This document shows positions 20,216 to 33,114 of a DNA stretch of 64,000 nt, piece by piece. Each line of letters starts with the position of its first letter. The first letter of the stretch is position 1. The notes under the pieces are model-generated. The model was not told the origin of the DNA, searched no databases, and saw only the letters and a list, made by a program, of their open reading frames with translations. Position numbers and translations under genes: made by a program. Where the stretch lies: NCBI GenBank assembly GCA_036346255.1, contig CM070628.1:12849840-12913839 (forward strand). The letters are read 5' to 3'. The DNA is from Ampelocalamus luodianensis. Taxonomy: Eukaryota > Streptophyta > Magnoliopsida > Poales > Poaceae.

Positions 20216-21650
20216 ATGCCGAGGACAAGATTGGGAACTCGTCAAGGGCAATCTTCCTCTCTACCTTCTGAGGCCCTTTGGATGATCCATCGAGCAAAGG
20301 AAAAGGGCCTGCAACAGATGGCTTCAAAGTGAGGAAGGATCTCTTCCTCATGAGTCGGGTTCGATTTGAGCCCGACACGTAAGAAGAAACCAGAGCTCAA
20401 TCGGATGAAGAGATGGAAGATCCGGAAGAACCTCAAATTGATCTCGGGCTCATATCGGTGATGATTATGCAATCTTGAGACACAAAGATCAATATCTTAC
20501 GCCTCCAACTCAATCAATCCGATTCCACACCAAGTTCCAGGAGCAAGTCTATGAGTAGATTTATGATCATCACAGAAGTTTGCAGATCATAAATGCATAA
20601 AGTGGTCACACATAAACTCCTAGAAAAATATGATAGAGTGTATCGCCTTTTCAACAAGTTGGTCTTCATGATTTTGTGGCCTCGAAATGACTATGATGAA
20701 GAAATCATAAGACAATTCTATGCTACTTTGTATGTATCTCCGACTTTAAGAAAATGAAGTGGATGTGATTACGGTATGTGGAGTGCACTAAGGGTGATTT
20801 TGAGCGTGTAACGAGGATGCACTGAAATTGGGATAAGCTTTTGTGAGACCAGCTCTACTTGTTCCTACCTGGATAGAGTTCTATGATCAGAATGTCAGGT
20901 ACACTCCAGGGAAAATTCATGGCTTGCTACCTATTCCCAGTTTGATTAATAGGATTATTAATCACACTTTTCTTCCCAAGAGTGGTAATTTTGATGCTGT
21001 TCGAGGACATGTTTGGAATATCATTGATAATATTATGCATGGGAGAAAGTTTGATGTTGTGGATGTCATCATCAGGGGGATTGTCTCTTCTAAGAATGAC
21101 AGGGTAAAGCGGATTTATCATGCTCCTTACATCATGGCCCTAATTCTTAGTAAGATTGAATATCAGGGTGGTTTGGGATCACCCCATAAGTTTTACAAAC
21201 CCAGAGAAAATCCCCCCATTCGATTTCAGGCACAGCAGACACAACAAGCACAGCAAGAAGAAATTGCCCCATAGGAGGTAGCTGCAGAAGGCTCTCACAG
21301 TCAAGCTACTCTTGCTCAGATTCTTACCACTCAGACTCTCATTCTTAATAATCTGATGCAGTTGAAAGTCTCTCAGCAGGAGATGAGGACAGTTCTTACA
21401 GATTTTCAGAGTGAGACTAACAACAGACTTGCCGTCCTGACAGAGACAGTTGACTCTATGGAACATCGTCTTCCACCTCTTCCACGTCCTTCGTCTCCAA
21501 TACGGTTCACGCGCGTCGCCTCGCATCGCTTCCCGTCTCTCCGGCTCCCAGTCTCTCCTCTCGGATCCCGCCTTTCCCCGGCTCGGCAGCCCAGCAGCCT
21601 CCCGCCTCCAGATCCGGTGCTTGATGTTTGTTTTTGGTACTTTGATGCCA
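20216..21650 (+). pseudogene. Sirevirus env-like / extra ORF (broken)
   Basis: Starts at an ATG (MPRTRLGTRQGQ) and is soon interrupted by a stop. Coding-like pieces follow: an NDYDEEIIRQFYATLYV segment near 20690-20730, and the longest open piece at 20843-21274. That piece has GLLPIPSLINRIINHTFLP, a hydrophobic IYHAPYIMALILSKI and a Q-rich end. A further piece to about 21475 looks like a coiled coil. Additional genes at this place are known from Sireviruses and are called envelope-like, though membrane function is unproven. I do not see a convincing signal peptide in what remains. Confidence 0.55.
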
Positions 21651-22071
21651 AAGGGGGAGAAGTAGAAAGTAGCTTTAAGGATTATGGGTGTCAGACTTTA
21701 TAGTCTTTTGATGTTTTATTATTTGCCTGTAATGACTTCATCCTAATATTACATTGTTCAGAACTTGTTGGTTGTCTTAATTATCAAATGTGATATTATC
21801 TCTACTGAAATTTCTTATATGACAATTCCTTATCATTGCAAGTTGTTTCCTCAGTTCCAACAAGTTAAAAGAAACTCTGCCAAAATTTTGTCATAATTCT
21901 CTTCATGTGCTCTCAAAATGTTCTATCTATTTCATGCACATGTTTAGGGGGAGCTTTCTTTGTGATAAGTCATCAAAAGAATATACACTTGTTTCACAAT
22001 CTTGGATATATTCAAAACTCCTCTTCTCACACATTAACTAGGTTGTCATCAATTACCAAAAAGGGGGAGAT
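21640..22071 (+). other. Cluster of polypurine tracts before the 3' LTR
   Basis: Three tracts: CCAAAGGGGGAGAAG near 21650, TTTAGGGGGAGC near 21944, and AAAAAGGGGGAGAT directly before the LTR at about 22058-22071. Multiple tracts of this kind are a described Sirevirus feature; only the last should prime plus-strand synthesis. Confidence 0.8.
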
Positions 22072-23576
22072 TGAAAAGCATCTAGGCCCCTAAAAATATG
22101 TTTTGGTAATTTATGATAATATGTGAAAATGGGACTTATTGGTTTGTTGAGTTTTACAAGGACTAGTCCCATTGGAAAATATAATCTTGAAGATGCATGC
22201 TAAAAGTTCTATGAAGATCAAGTACAGCTCAAGGATAAGGTACAAGTGGTTTCGAAATTATTTTCTTTTACCGGTCTTAGGAGAAATAGATGAAAGACCG
22301 GATTATAGGTTAAATGTCGTACTATTAAGAGGGATCATGTCCTGTAGCTTGAAGGCATGTCTTGTGCTTTATGGATCAATTTAGGATCATGCATGCATAA
22401 GGATTCTCTCTCAAAATCAAATTGTGCACTGTCAGGACAATCGGTAGTACGGCGTTATGCATGCGGTACTACCGCACTCGCTTGTTCCGATCGTTAGTTG
22501 GCGGTATGTTTTTTACAGAGAGTCTCTTTTCTGGTTTCGGTGCCAAAACCTAAGCGCGGTAGTACCGCCAGTGTTCATGCGGTATGACCGATATACGGTA
22601 GTACCGCAGGTGTTAAGCGGAACTACCGCATGCCGGTTATTCCGAATGAGAAGCGGTATGTTTTTTCCAGAGTGCACCTTTTTTCTCTCCTTGGAAACGG
22701 TAGTACCGCACTCACCTTGCGGTATGACCGCTCTGCGGTAGTACCGCTCGTCAGTTGGCGGTAGTACCGCTCTGGCAGATAAAACGGCTATGTCAGGTCA
22801 TTTAATGCGTCTGTTATAGCCGTTGCTGTAGTGGTTGGAGAAGTGCGGTAGTACCGCCCCTTGCATGGCGGTAGTACCGCATATGGCTGAAAAATAGGTT
22901 TTTCTTCTCCAACGGCTCTAATTGTTGTTGGGGGGTATAAATACTTCCCCACCTGCTCAAGGACAGGGTGCTAGACCACATTTAACATCTTTAGAGCCTT
23001 GTGCATTCATTCAACTCCTCAAACTCATTTTGTTCACTCTTTGAGAGGTTGTTGAGCTCATTCAAAGTGCATTCATTATTCTAGTTGATCCTATTGCACT
23101 TGAGTGTCATCAAGCGAAGGTCTTGGTTTGTTACTCTTGGAGTTTTGCCGAACTCCTAGACGGCTTGGCGGTGATTGCACGGTGATCTCTTCAAGAAGAT
23201 TGTGAAGAGGCCCGGTGCCCATATTGTGAGTGGTTTGGTGTTCACCATCTCCGGAGTGGAGGAAGAACAACCAATAGTGATCGAGGAAAGGCTTAATTGG
23301 TGGAGTCGGCTTGATTGGTTCAAGCTCCCTCAACGTGGACTAGTGAAGACCGGCAAGTCTTCGATACCACGGGAAAACATCGTTGTCTCTTTGTGGTTAT
23401 TCCTAGTCTTTACTCTTCCGCATTTATATTTCTAGCTTGATCTTTGTGCTTGTATTGCTTAGCTAGGAGTATAACTTGTTTAGATTAAATTGCTAATTAG
23501 CTTAACTCACACATTTGTGAAAAAGTTTAAAAACCTCCTATTCACCCCCCTCTAGTCGGTTATCCTTGATCCTACA
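22072..23576 (+). repeat. 3' LTR of the Sirevirus (1505 bp)
   Basis: Nearly identical to the 5' LTR, with the same palindrome array (about 22460-22870) and a TATAAATA box at 22936-22943. It ends CTTGATCCTACA and is followed by the TSD GCATA. Confidence 0.95.
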
Positions 23577-23977
23577 GCATATCTTGAAGGTGTGCCTAGA
23601 CTCCCTGCAAATGGAGCACTTCTTCGTACGACGTCCGGCTTCTGCTTCCTTCATATCGTTCCTGATGCGTCGTACCTGTCGCCGGCCAACCTTTCCCTTG
23701 AGCCTACTAATGTCCGTGGCCCAAATTAGTTGCTCCTAGGTGGGATGGCCAGTAAAATGGGAAATCACGGTGTAACCATATATCTCTCCACTCCAGGTTT
23801 GCATCACCGCCTCCTTGGTGAAATAGTCAGAGAGGTACTGGCCGAGAGGCTACGCCGCCGTCGATCAAGCTGCCATGACATGTGAGCAGGGCCTATGTAG
23901 AAAAACGGGCTTGTTGTAAGTGCATACGCAACTATCGCGGCATAGCGTGCACTCGTGGGTGATCCACTCGCGGTTCG
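23577..23977 (-). pseudogene. MULE transposase, piece 3 (SWIM and zinc knuckle)
   Basis: On the minus strand this piece opens with TNREWITHECTL, then a SWIM-type zinc finger (CVCTYNKPVFLHRPCSHV, with the CxC...CxH spacing). It continues with a YFTKEAVMQTWSGEIYGYTV-like region and ends with a CCHC knuckle (CSICRESRHTFKIC) cut by the Sirevirus. SWIM and CCHC domains in this order are standard at the C-terminus of MuDR-type MULE transposases. A small frame disruption lies after the SWIM domain. Both edges are TSDs of flanking retrotransposons. Confidence 0.85.
23973..23977. repeat. Target-site duplication of element B (left copy)
   Basis: GTTCG, repeated at 33115-33119 right after the second LTR of element B. 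Confidence 0.9.
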
Positions 23978-25187
23978 TGTAACATCCCAAGGTTATGTTA
24001 CCAAAATTAAAATAAAATAAAATCAATGTTTTATTGGATTTTCTGAAATTTGTTAGAGTTTCATTGCTTTATTTGAATTTTTGAAATTTTAAAATTCAAA
24101 ACTGAAATTGATTTGAAGTTCTTGAAGTTCTATTTGATTTAATCTAAAAATTAAAAATTTACTTAATTTCTAGAATTTTCTGAGATTTTAAGAGCTTTTT
24201 TTTTTAAAATATTTTAAAGCCAAAACAAATTTATTTACAAAATTAAAATCCAACTTTAAGTTGTAAAATTTTTATTAAGTCCAAAATAACTCTGGAAATT
24301 TATGTGAGTTTTTCTAGAATTTTTGGATTTTATTTGCTATTTTCTAGAAGCTATTTTGATTTATCTCCTTTTCTGAAATTAGAAAATCAATTTAAAATCC
24401 TAAAACCCTCCTTGGGGCTAAACCTTCTCAGCCCAGCCCAAACCCCACGCGTGCGTAGCCCGCACGACTCACTCCCGTGTTCTCTCTCTCTTTCTCTCTC
24501 TCACTGACATGCTGGGCCCGCATGTCAGCCTCACCCCCGTGCCCGCGCGATTTCTTCTTCTTTGCTTATCAGCCGTTGGATATTAAATCAACGCGCAGAT
24601 CTTGCGTAACCTTCGGGAGGCCCGAACATCTCAATCATCGTGGCCGTTAGATCTAAAATGAATGGTTACGATCCTTTAAACCTTCGCGAGGTCCGAACGT
24701 TACAATCAACGTGAGCCTTCCGATCAAAATAAACGGCTAGATCTCGTACAATCATCGGAGGCCCGTACAGCCCACGCTTTGCGAGCCGTCCTATTTACAT
24801 CCAACGGCCTAGATTCAACGCACTCTCAGATCAACACCATCCTTTCTGGACCGTACGATCTTAATCTAACGACCAAGATTTCACCTGAGTGTTCTCTTTT
24901 CCTTTTCTCTCTGTCGCTGCCAGGTGGGCCCCACGCCTTCGTCTACCTCTGGCCTTCTTCTTCAACGCACCCAAGCTAGCAATCGCCATTGTTGAGCTTG
25001 GAGTTCGTTTCCGAAAATAGGCGTAACAGACCGATTTTACCGCGTCAACGCCACCAATCGCATCCCCTTATCCCGCCGCACACGTTCTCACCGTTAGCCC
25101 TTCTTCTCCGCGTCCAGTACGCCACGATTCCGCAAACAAGGCTAACTTCTCGCGCACGATCTCGCTCCCCGGCTACCCCTCAGCCCC

Positions 25188-25195
25188 TATAAATA
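25188..25195 (+). promoter_or_regulatory. TATA box of LTR B
   Basis: TATAAATA followed by GACCCCTAGAG; the same box is at 30613-30620 in the 3' LTR. A likely promoter for element RNA. Confidence 0.65.
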
Positions 25196-26974
25196 GACCC
25201 CTAGAGTCGCCTTGTACCCAACACCAAAAGCCCCCAATCCACACCAGCTCTAGAGGCCCAGCGCCACCGCGATTTCAGATTTAGGTTTCGGTCACCAAAA
25301 CCCTAAATCTTCAAATTCCACCGTCGTCTTCGCCGCCTCGCCGTCGTGAAGCACACCGTCGGCATCCTCGTCACCAGAGCTTCCTCAGGGACCTCTTCTT
25401 TGCCCTGGAGCACCTTCAGCTGCCGTTCCCGACAAAAGCCGTACCTTCGTTCTCCGCTCCGACGACAATTCCGACGGTCTCCGACGACCTCTTGAGCCAA
25501 GTCAGGTACCATTGTGTTTGCAATAACCATAGCTATCTTTTAGTACCACTCATCGCCGGTGAAACCTCGCCGTTCGCCGTTGCCATCGGGCCTCGAGCCA
25601 CCTCGCCGTCATTGTCGACACGGCTGTCGACGTGGCTATCCATATAGGCGCCACGTCATCTGTTTTGCTGAGGTGTCACTCTGCGTGGCGCCAAGTTATC
25701 TGCCTCGTCAGCACACACGTGGCATGGTCTACCTCTCACCAGATCTAATAGTCCACAAACCTAGTCCATGTGGACCGTGTCTATGACACATGGGTCCCAC
25801 CCGTTAGAAAATAATTTTTATTTACTTTTAATTCCGAAAACCTGACGCTGATGTCATCATTGCGCAATAAAAGGCTTTTTCTTTAGACAAAAAATTCAAG
25901 AAATTCTTTTAAAATCAGATTTAGGGTTTTTAATAGATTTAAACTTAGAAAATTCATATCTTTTGAATCCCAGCTCCAAATTGGGTGTTTCAAATTTCTA
26001 AATTTATATAAATTCAAGATCTAGCCAACTAAACCAAAATTATTCAATTTGGAGTTAATTTGAATCTTATTTGAATTTAGTTTGAATTTGGCTTATATTC
26101 GCGTATAAATTTCGACGACTTCGGAAGTTGGATTTCGACGCCGTTTGAGAGCAACTATTTGAGCAAGGCAAGTTACATTCTTGATCATATTTGCACCCAT
26201 TATTTAAAATTATTCAAATTTTGTTTCAAATTATTACTGCATCCTTATTTATATTCAGTAATTTTAAATTCCTGTTTTAAATTTATAGTTATGCCTAAAC
26301 TCCTTTGTATGGCCAATTTTGATAATTGAATCAAACATGTTGTCACCCTAGTCAAAACCTGGTTGATACGATAGTATGAACTCGGATCACTTTGGAAAAT
26401 ATTGTGCTTAACCATGCTTATAGACCAAATATGTTTTATTTGGGGAATTTCAGCTAAAAATCAACTATTGTTTAAATGGTACCCTTGGCATTGGTGTGTC
26501 ATGGGAGTTTTATAAATGACTTTGGAAAATGAAATAAAATGATGGTTTGGACTTGGGCGAAATGGTTGTCTGGTGAGTGCAGGTTTATGCACGGGCTCAA
26601 CTGGGTAGGTTGAGGCCCAGAGTTCTGTTGGTTGTCGCCTAGGTCAGTTAAGGACCGGTCTTCGAGTAGCATCTTGCTAAGCCACATCGTACTACCACAT
26701 GTCTTGTATGGGCAGGACCTGGCTGAATAATTTACAACGTTCCATCATGGTCGTTCCCGTTGGTGCGGTGGGTAGTCATGTTATGACCTTTGTTAGTCCC
26801 ACCTGGCGCAAGAGGGGACCTGAACCCTGCGGACGGGTAGTCCAAAAGGGGCAAAACCTTAGCGAGGAATGACTATTGTGGAATGATGCATTGTAAAGGC
26901 CTCGTGATGATTACTTAGTCGCACACCTTCGGAAGTGTGTCAGACGGACATTAAAAGTTGATTGTCTCTTGTGG

Positions 26975-27050
26975 GTAAAGTTGTACAACCTCTGCAGAGT
27001 GTAAAACTATTCGAATAGCCGTGTCCACGGTCATGGATATGCTGGCAAAG
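26975..27050 (+). repeat. Palindrome cluster shared with LTR D
   Basis: GTTGTACAAC, CTCTGCAGAG (26990-26999), CTATTCGAATAG (27007-27018) and GTGTCCACGG...ATGGA occur in this order. LTR D (59025-59095) has the same order with partly different but still palindromic bases. Confidence 0.75.
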
Positions 27051-27688
27051 CGACTCAAAGTTAGAATTCGATTTCAAAATATTTTTGTAAAACAGTTTGA
27101 CATGGATGGGTGTCCATGAGAAAAGTTATGGGTTGAAGCCCCGGGTTTGTGCCCGTGTTTATGTTAGTGTTAGGTTAGTGCCTACACTATCTTTATCAAT
27201 TCAAAATCCATTTTTTTTAGATTTTATAAAACTTGAGCTTTTGAACTTAGTATGGTATTTAATGTCAAATGCTGTTTTCGCACAAATAACACTATAAGCC
27301 ATCCTTTGTTACATCCATGTATGCATGTCATTCTGTTATTTGACGGGTGTAACTTACGAGCACAGAAGTTGTACTCATACTTGCTTAATGCAAACAAATT
27401 TCAAAGAAGGACTTCACTAAAGTGTAGATCGTGACGACTAGGCCGCTACCCCAGTCGATTGCCTGTGGCAGTTCAGCTGGACTCCACTACTTCTTCATCG
27501 TCTTCGCTGTGTTTATTTAATGTTGCCCTGTAAGGATATCTTGTAATCAACTCTGTTGTTATTTAATAACTTTTAACGTTTATGGTTGTGTTATCACATT
27601 TGTTTACTGTGTGAGCTAGCCACTGATCATGGGACTAGTTTAGTTATGCACAGAAGATCTGGGATGTTAATCCCGGGGTCTTACAAAG

Positions 27689-27701
27689 TGGTATTAGAGC
27701 C
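27689..27701 (+). other. Primer-binding site of element B
   Basis: TGGTATTAGAGCC, three bases after the LTR; one base away from the standard initiator tRNA-Met site. Confidence 0.8.
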
Positions 27702-28226
27702 ATATCGACTGTAGGCCGTGACCTAGTTAGAATGGTCGTTAGTTGAAAACTTCAAAACTTATTTTATAAACAAGAAAAACAATTTGGTCTCTCCTCCTCT
27801 TGGTCGTCTATCTATAGCTTCCTTATAGAAATTCTTTCTCACCTAATTCTTGCTTAACCATCTTATAATGTTAATTGATCCTCTTGCCCTTATAAAATTC
27901 TATGGATAGTCAACACATTTCCTACCATCGAGATCATAAGACAAGAGAGCCACGTCATGCAAGAATCATCGAAGGCCGTAAACCGAAGAACGTTTTGTCA
28001 GCCAAGCCATATAGCTTAAGATTACCAAGACTCATTTTGTGTATTGAGTGATTTCACCAAATTAAAAGAGTTTCGATCGATAGAACGTTGTGTGAAGTTT
28101 GTCTGAAAGGCTTTTAAGATGGTTCTTTCGTTTGGGAGTATTGTTCTACTCTATCCCCTTAATTCTTCCTATTTGTCTCTCCCCTATCCTTTGTCTCCTT
28201 CCCTAACTCTCTGGAGTAAACAGCAG

Positions 28227-29332
28227 ATGGTGAACCCTCGTCACCCAAGAATTGGAGCCAACGTCAACAATAATGGAAGTGCCCCAATCAATGAACCAGA
28301 GTGGCAGCAGTTGATGGCCAATCAAAATCGTCTGATCGAACTACTCTCCCAGTCCATCAACAACAATCAAACCCGACAAGCTACAGCGTCCCAAGTTCCA
28401 ACTCCAACACCATCACCCCAAAGGACCAGTATGTCAGAATTTATGAGGATGCGTCCGCCAACTTTCTCAAGCAGTACTGAGCCCATGGATGTAGATGATT
28501 GACTCCGGGCAATTAGTAAGAAGTTGGACATTGCTCAATGCACTGATCGTGAGAGGGTGTTGTTCGCTTCGCACCAGCTCATGGGTCCAGCTTCCGAATG
28601 TGGGACAATTTCAGTATCTCGCATGCTGATGCTCAAGCCATCACCTGGAATGAATTTGTGCGAGCTTTCCACCATGCACATATCCCTTCCGGCATGATGA
28701 CCCTCAAGAAGAAGGAATTTCATTCGCTGCGCCAAGGCAACCTCTCTGTAAATGAGTACCTGCACAAGTTCAATCAACTGGCACGATATGCACCTAACGA
28801 TGTTGCTAAGGATGAAGACAAGCAGGAAAGGTTCCTAGAAGGACTCAATGATGAATTGTTCGTACAGCTGATTTCCCAGGACTATTCAGACTTCCAGCAG
28901 CTAGTTGACAAGGCGATTCGTCAAGAAGGCAAACACCGGGAGATGGAGAATCGCAAGAGAAGAATGACTGCACAGAAGTTCAACTCGGGGAGTTCTTCTA
29001 GAACTAGAGGGACTTCATCGTATCAGGTCAAATCCCAGCCAACAACAGACAACCCAATCAACTTGGAGTCCTCCAACACATCTGGTGGTGATCAGGCACA
29101 GAAGGACTCATCCTATGTTCCAGGCATCACGTGCTTCAATTGCCATGAGGTTGGGCATTTCACCAGTAAATGTCCAAAGAAGCAGCAGGCAGCAAACCTA
29201 GCCAGCCCAGCAGTCAACATCATGCAAGCAAACAAGAAGCTACAAAATTCTGAACGAGGACGTCTGTACAATGTCACAATTCAAATTCTGTCGGATGATG
29301 AGCAGGATGTGGACGATAACAACTCCAGTTGA
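28227..29332 (+). pseudogene. gag: gag of element B (one stop, one frameshift)
   Basis: Starts at the ATG at 28227. The first part (to 28502) ends at a TGA where the related element D has a tryptophan codon. The frame then shifts near 28595 and stays open to 29332. Recognisable parts are a polar N-terminus, PPTFSSSTEPMDVDD, a retrotransposon gag core (FHHAHIPSGMMTLKKKEF, LARYAPNDVA, LVDKAIRQEGK) and a CCHC knuckle (CFNCHEVGHFTSKC) near 29132-29173. Gag alone could package RNA, but this copy is broken. No pol follows: the stop lies about 60 bp before the polypurine tract. Confidence 0.85.
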
Positions 29333-29390
29333 AAACCTTGTATTCATAGCTTTCCTTCTAGCCTCTCCGAATCTCGGGGACGAGATTCCT

Positions 29391-29404
29391 TTTAAGGGGG
29401 GAAG
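29391..29404 (+). other. Polypurine tract of element B
   Basis: TTTAAGGGGGGAAG directly before the 3' LTR. Confidence 0.85.
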
Positions 29405-29406
29405 TT

Positions 29407-32400
29407 TGTAACATCCCAAGGTTATGTTACCAAAATTAAAATAAAATAAAATCAATGTTTTATTGGATTTTCTGAAATTTGTTAGAGTTTCATTGCTTTA
29501 TTTGAATTTTTGATATTTTAAAAGTCAAAAGTGAAATTGATTTGAAGTTCTTGAAGTTCTATTTGATTTAATCTGAAAATTAAAAATTTACTTAATTTCT
29601 AGAATTTTTTGAGATTTTAAAAGCTTTTTCTTAAATATTTTAAAGCCAAAATAAATTTATTTACAAAATTAAAATCCAACTTTAAGTTGGAAATAATTTT
29701 ATTAAGTCCAAAATAACTCTGGGAATTTCTGTGAGTTTTTTCAGAATTTTTGGATTTTATTTGCTATTTTCTAGAAGCTATTTTGATTTATCTCCTTTTC
29801 TGAAATTAGAAAATCAATTTAAAATCCTAAAACCCTCCTTGGGCCTAAACCTTCTCAGCCCAGTCCAAACCCCACACCTGCGTAGCCCGCACGGCTCACT
29901 CCCGCATTCTCTCTCTCTTTCTCTCTCTCACTGACATGCTGGGCCCACGTGTCAGCCTCACCCCCGTGCCCGCGCGATTTCTTCTTCTTTGCTTATCAGC
30001 CGTTGGATATTAAATCAACGCCCAGATCTTGCGTAACCTTCGGGAGGCCAACATCTCAATCATCGTGACCGTTAGATCTAAAATGAACGGTTACGATCCT
30101 TTGAACCTTCGCGAGGTCCGAACGTTACAATCAACGTGAGCCTTCCCATCAAAATAAACGGCCAGATCTCGTACAATCATCGGAGGCCCGTACAGCCCAC
30201 GCTTTGCGAGCCGTCCTATTTACATCCAACGGCCTAGATTCAACGCACTCTCAGATCAACACCATCCTTTCTGGACCGTACGATCTTAATCTAACGGCCA
30301 AGATTTCACCTGATTGTTCTCTTTTCCTTTTCTCTCTGTCGCTGCCAGGTGGGCCCCACGCCTTCGTCTACCTCTGGTCTTCGTCTTCAACGCACCTGAG
30401 CCAGCAACTGCCATTGTTGAGCTTGGAGCTCGTTTCCGAAAATGGGCGTAACATCCCGATTTTACCGCGTCAACGCCACCAATCGCATCCCCTTATCCCG
30501 CCGCACACGTTCTCACCGTTAGCCCTTCTTCTCCGCGTCTGGTACGCCACGATTCCGCAAAAAAGGCGAACTTCTCGCGCACGATCTCGCTCCCCGGCTA
30601 CCCCTCAGCCCCTATAAATAGACCCCTAGAGTCGCCTTGTACCCAACACGAAAAGCCCCCAATCCACACCAGCTCTAGAGGCCCAGCGCCGCCGCGATTT
30701 CAGATTTAGGTTTCGGTCACCGAAACCCTAAATCTTCAAATTCCACCGTCGTCTTCGCCGCCTCGCCGTCGTGAAGCACACCGTCGGCATCCTCGTCACC
30801 AGAGCTTCCTCAGGGACCTCTTCTTTGCCCTGGAGCACCTTCGGCTGCCGTTCCCGACAAAAGCCGTACCTTCGTTCTCCGCTCCGACGACAATTTCGAC
30901 GGTCTCCGACGACCTCTTGAGCTAAGTCAGGTACCATTGTGTTTGCAATAACCATAGCTATCTTTTAGTACCACTCATCGCCGGCGAAACCTCGCCGTTC
31001 GCCGTTGCCATCGGGCCTCGAGCCACCTCGCCGTCATTGTCGACACGGCTGTCGACGTGGCTGTCCATATAGGTGCCACGTCATCTGTTTTGCTGAGGTG
31101 TCACTCTGCGTGGCGCCAAGTTATTTGCCTCGTCAGCACACACGTGGCATGGTCTACCTCTCACCAGATCCAATAGTCCACAGACCTAGTCCATGTGGAT
31201 TGTGTCTATGACACATGGGTCCCACCCGTTAGAAAATAATTTTTATTTACTTTTAATTCTGAAAACCTGACACTGACGTCATCATTGCGCAATAAAAATG
31301 ATTTTTCTTTAGAAAAATAATTCAAGAAATTCTGTTAAAATCAGATTTAGGGTTTATAATAGATTTAAACTTAGAAAATTCATATCTTTTGAATCCCAGC
31401 TCCAAATTGGGTGTTTCAAATTTCTAAATTTATATAAATTCAAGATCTAGCCAACTAAACCAAAATTATTCAATTTGGAGTTAATTTGAATCTTATTTGA
31501 ATTTAGTTTGAATTTGACTTATATTCGCGTATAGATTTCGACTACTTCGGAGAGTCGGATTTCGACGCTGGTTGAGAGCAACTATTTGAGCAAGGCAAGT
31601 TACATTCTTTATAATATTTGCACCCATTATTTAAAATTATTCAAATTATGTTTCAAATTATTACTGCATGCTTATTTATATTCAATAATTTTAAATTCCT
31701 GTTTTAAATTTATAGTTATGCCTAAACTCCTTTGTATGGCAAATTTTGATAATTGAATCAAACATGTTGTCACCCTAGTCAAAACCTGGTTGATACGATA
31801 GTATGAACTCGGATCACTTTGGAAAATATTGTGCTTAGCCATGCTTATAGACCAAATATGTTTCATTTGGGGAATTTCAGCTAAAAATCAACTATTGTTT
31901 AAATGGTACCCTTGGCATTGGTGTGTCATGGGAGTTTTATAAATGTCTTTGGAAAATGAAATAAAATGATGGTTTGAACTTGGGCGAAATGGTTGTCTGG
32001 TGGGTGCAGGTTTATGCACGGGCTCAACTAGGTAGGTTGAGGCCCAGGGTTCTGTTGGTTGTCGCCCAGGTCAGTTAAGGACCGGTCTTTGAGCCGCATC
32101 TTGCTAAGCCACATCGTACTACCACATGTATTGTATGGGCAGGACCTGGCTGAATAATTTGCAACGTTCCATCATGGTCGTTCCCGTTGGTGCGGTGGGT
32201 AGTCATGTTATGACCTTTGTTAGTCCCACCTGGCGCAAGAGGGGGCCTGAACCCTGCGGACGGGTAGTCCAAAGGGGGCGAAACCTTAGCGAGGGATGAC
32301 TATTGTGGAATGATGCATTGTAAAGGCCTCGTGATGATCACTTAGTCGCACACCTTCGGAAGTGTGTCAGACGGACATTAAAAGTTGATTGTCTCTTGTG

Positions 32401-33114
32401 GGTAAAGTTGTACAACCTCTGCAGAGTGTAAAACTATTTGAATAGCCGTGTCCACGGTCATGGACATGCTGGCAAAGCCACTCAAAGTTAGAATTCAATT
32501 TCAAAATGTTTTTGTAAAACAGTTTGACATGGATGGGTGTCCATGAGAAAAGCTATGGGTTAAAGCTCCGGGTTGGTGCCCGTGTTTATGTTAGTGTTAG
32601 GTTGGTGCCTACACTATCTTTATCAATTCAAAATCCATTTTTTTTAGATTTTATAAAACTTGGGCTTTTGAACTTAGTATGGTATTTAATATCAAATGTT
32701 GTTTTCGCACAAATAACACTTTAAGTCATCCTTTGTTACATCCATGTATGCATGTCATTCTGTTATTTGACGGGTGTAACTTGCGAGCACGGAAGTTGTG
32801 CTCACACTTGCTTAATGCAAACAAATTTCAGAGAAGGACTTCACTACAGGTGTGGATCGTGACGACTAGGCCGCTACCCCAGTCGATTGCCTGTGGCAGG
32901 TCAGCTGGACTCCACTACTTCTTCATCGTCTTCCGCTGTGTTTATTTAATGTTGCCCTGTAAGGCTATCTTGTAATCAACTCTGTTGTTATTTAATAACT
33001 TTTAACGTTTATGGTTGTGTTATCACATTTGTTTACTGTGTGAGCTAGCCACTGATCATGGGAGTGGTTCAGTTATGCGCAGAAGATCTGGGATGTTAAT
33101 CCCGGGGTCTTACA
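29407..33114 (+). repeat. 3' LTR of element B (3708 bp)
   Basis: Same length and order as the 5' LTR. It has a TATA box at 30613-30620 and a late hairpin GAGCAC (32785-32790) paired with GTGCTC (32798-32803). It is followed by the TSD GTTCG. Confidence 0.95.

Larger units (their letters stand above)
12628..23576 (+). mobile_element. Sirevirus-type Ty1/copia retrotransposon
   Basis: Complete element of 10949 bp with two LTRs (1495 and 1505 bp), a methionine-tRNA primer site, gag, pol in copia order (PR-IN-RT-RH), an extra env-like region after pol and a perfect 5-bp TSD (GCATA). Sirevirus features are the LTR start TGAAAAGCATCTAGGCCCC, a long gag with two zinc knuckles, an additional gene after pol and several AAAGGGGGAGA-type tracts before the 3' LTR. 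The LTRs differ at roughly two percent of sites in the part I compared, so the insertion is fairly young. Several frameshifts and stops disable pol, so this copy is not autonomous. Confidence 0.95.
23978..27685 (+). repeat. 5' LTR of element B (3708 bp)
   Basis: TGTAACATCC ... CTTACA. It contains a series of roughly 70-bp degenerate repeats at about 24570-24850 (each with a TCAACG or AACGGC-type core), a TATA box at 25188-25195, a palindrome cluster at 26980-27045 and a hairpin at 27358-27376. Short open frames occur but match nothing. Confidence 0.95.
23978..33114 (+). mobile_element. Gag-only gypsy retrotransposon B with giant LTRs
   Basis: Complete element of 9137 bp. Both LTRs are 3708 bp, and the interior between them is only 1721 bp (27686-29406). 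It has a methionine-tRNA primer site, a gag gene, a polypurine tract and a perfect TSD (GTTCG). There is no protease, RT, RNase H or integrase and no room for them, so the element must be moved by another element's proteins. Its gag and some LTR motifs resemble element D in this window. The LTRs are similar throughout, with scattered differences. Confidence 0.95.
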
